Positions 6,430-6,523 of a stretch of DNA of 6,523 nt are shown here, in pieces (the first letter of the stretch is position 1; each line of letters opens with the position of its first letter). Below the pieces are notes generated by a model, which ran no database searches, had not been told where the DNA came from, and saw only the letters and a program-made list of their open reading frames with translations. The stretch is taken from positions 1 through 6,523 of the forward strand of contig CAMDCC010000178.1 in the NCBI GenBank assembly GCA_945889545.1. Reading direction: 5' to 3'. The DNA is from Bifidobacterium breve. GTDB taxonomy: Bacteria > Actinomycetota > Acidimicrobiia > IMCC26256 > PALSA-555. The position numbers and the translations under genes are program-made.

Positions 6430-6523
6430 ATGGCCTTGAGGCTGCCGATCGACCCGTTGGGCGTGGTGGGAGCCGCGTCCGACCGCGTGCGCGACGTCGT
6501 GGCGCAGGCCGTGCGCGGTCGAG
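6430..6523 (+). CDS. 5' end of a divergent gene of unknown function (partial, runs off the window)
   Basis: An open frame starts at the ATG at 6430 and stays open to the window edge, giving 31 visible residues that begin MALRLPIDPLGVVG. Coding is supported by base bias: about 28 of 31 third codon positions are G or C, whereas the frame starting at the TTG at 6423 has only about half and would encode an Arg-rich peptide typical of a shadow. A TGA at 6424-6426 closes the frame just upstream, so the gene cannot begin earlier. The GGAGG at 6412-6416 lies 13 nt from this ATG, which is too far for a standard ribosome-binding site. I do not recognise the family from so few residues. It starts 46 bp from the divergent acyl-CoA synthetase, so the two may share a control region. 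Confidence 0.6.
   Translation, partial: MALRLPIDPLGVVGAASDRVRDVVAQAVRGR

Noticed and set aside
6423..6523. TTG start at 6423 with GGAGG at ideal 6-nt spacing on the plus strand
   Set aside because: Third positions in this frame are not GC-biased and the peptide is Arg/Gly-rich, so the 6430 frame is the coding one despite its poorer ribosome-binding spacing.
1..6523. CRISPR arrays, tRNA/rRNA genes, insertion sequences, phage or toxin genes
   Set aside because: I saw no spaced repeats, RNA gene signatures, transposase or integrase motifs on either strand. The content is a metabolic operon.

Overview
The window is high-GC DNA, roughly two thirds G+C by eye, packed with genes. It looks actinobacterial: codon third positions are strongly G/C, there are GTG starts, Shine-Dalgarno motifs are absent, TANNNT -10 boxes sit next to start codons, and the acyl-CoA synthetase resembles the mycobacterial FadD19 type. 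An uncultured or environmental actinomycete, possibly an acidimicrobial lineage, is my inference. The sequence does not fix the taxon.

Layout. One minus-strand gene run fills almost the whole window, read from right to left. It holds an AMP-forming acyl-CoA synthetase (6383-4803), a 46-bp gap, an FAD-dependent glycerol-3-phosphate dehydrogenase GlpD (4756-3107), an FAD-linked oxidase of the alkyldihydroxyacetonephosphate synthase (AGPS) family (3110-1596), and an FGGY kinase resembling glycerol kinase (1599-151). The last three genes are joined by two identical 4-base GTGA stop/start overlaps. Positions 1-150 are non-coding and hold two candidate hairpins and an 11-base C run. At the right edge a divergent plus-strand gene begins at 6430 and runs off the window. 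It is separated from the synthetase by a 46-bp region that probably carries a promoter giving a leaderless transcript.

How the genes may work together. A kinase making glycerol 3-phosphate, a GlpD turning it into dihydroxyacetone phosphate (DHAP), an AGPS-type flavoenzyme whose family works on acyl-DHAP, and an enzyme making acyl-CoA form a coherent glycerol/DHAP/fatty-acyl module. It could make ether lipids or alkyl-glycerols, or salvage glycerol- or polyol-containing lipids. No DHAP acyltransferase, fatty acyl-CoA reductase, glycerol facilitator or GlpR-type regulator is present here, so the pathway cannot be closed from this window.

The most notable oddities are these. The kinase lacks several residues that contact glycerol in GlpK. 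The AGPS-like protein keeps the family's active-site Tyr and HHH motif but has an unusual Arg/Cys flavin loop. No gene in the run has a normal ribosome-binding site. I found no CRISPR array, RNA gene, insertion sequence or phage gene.
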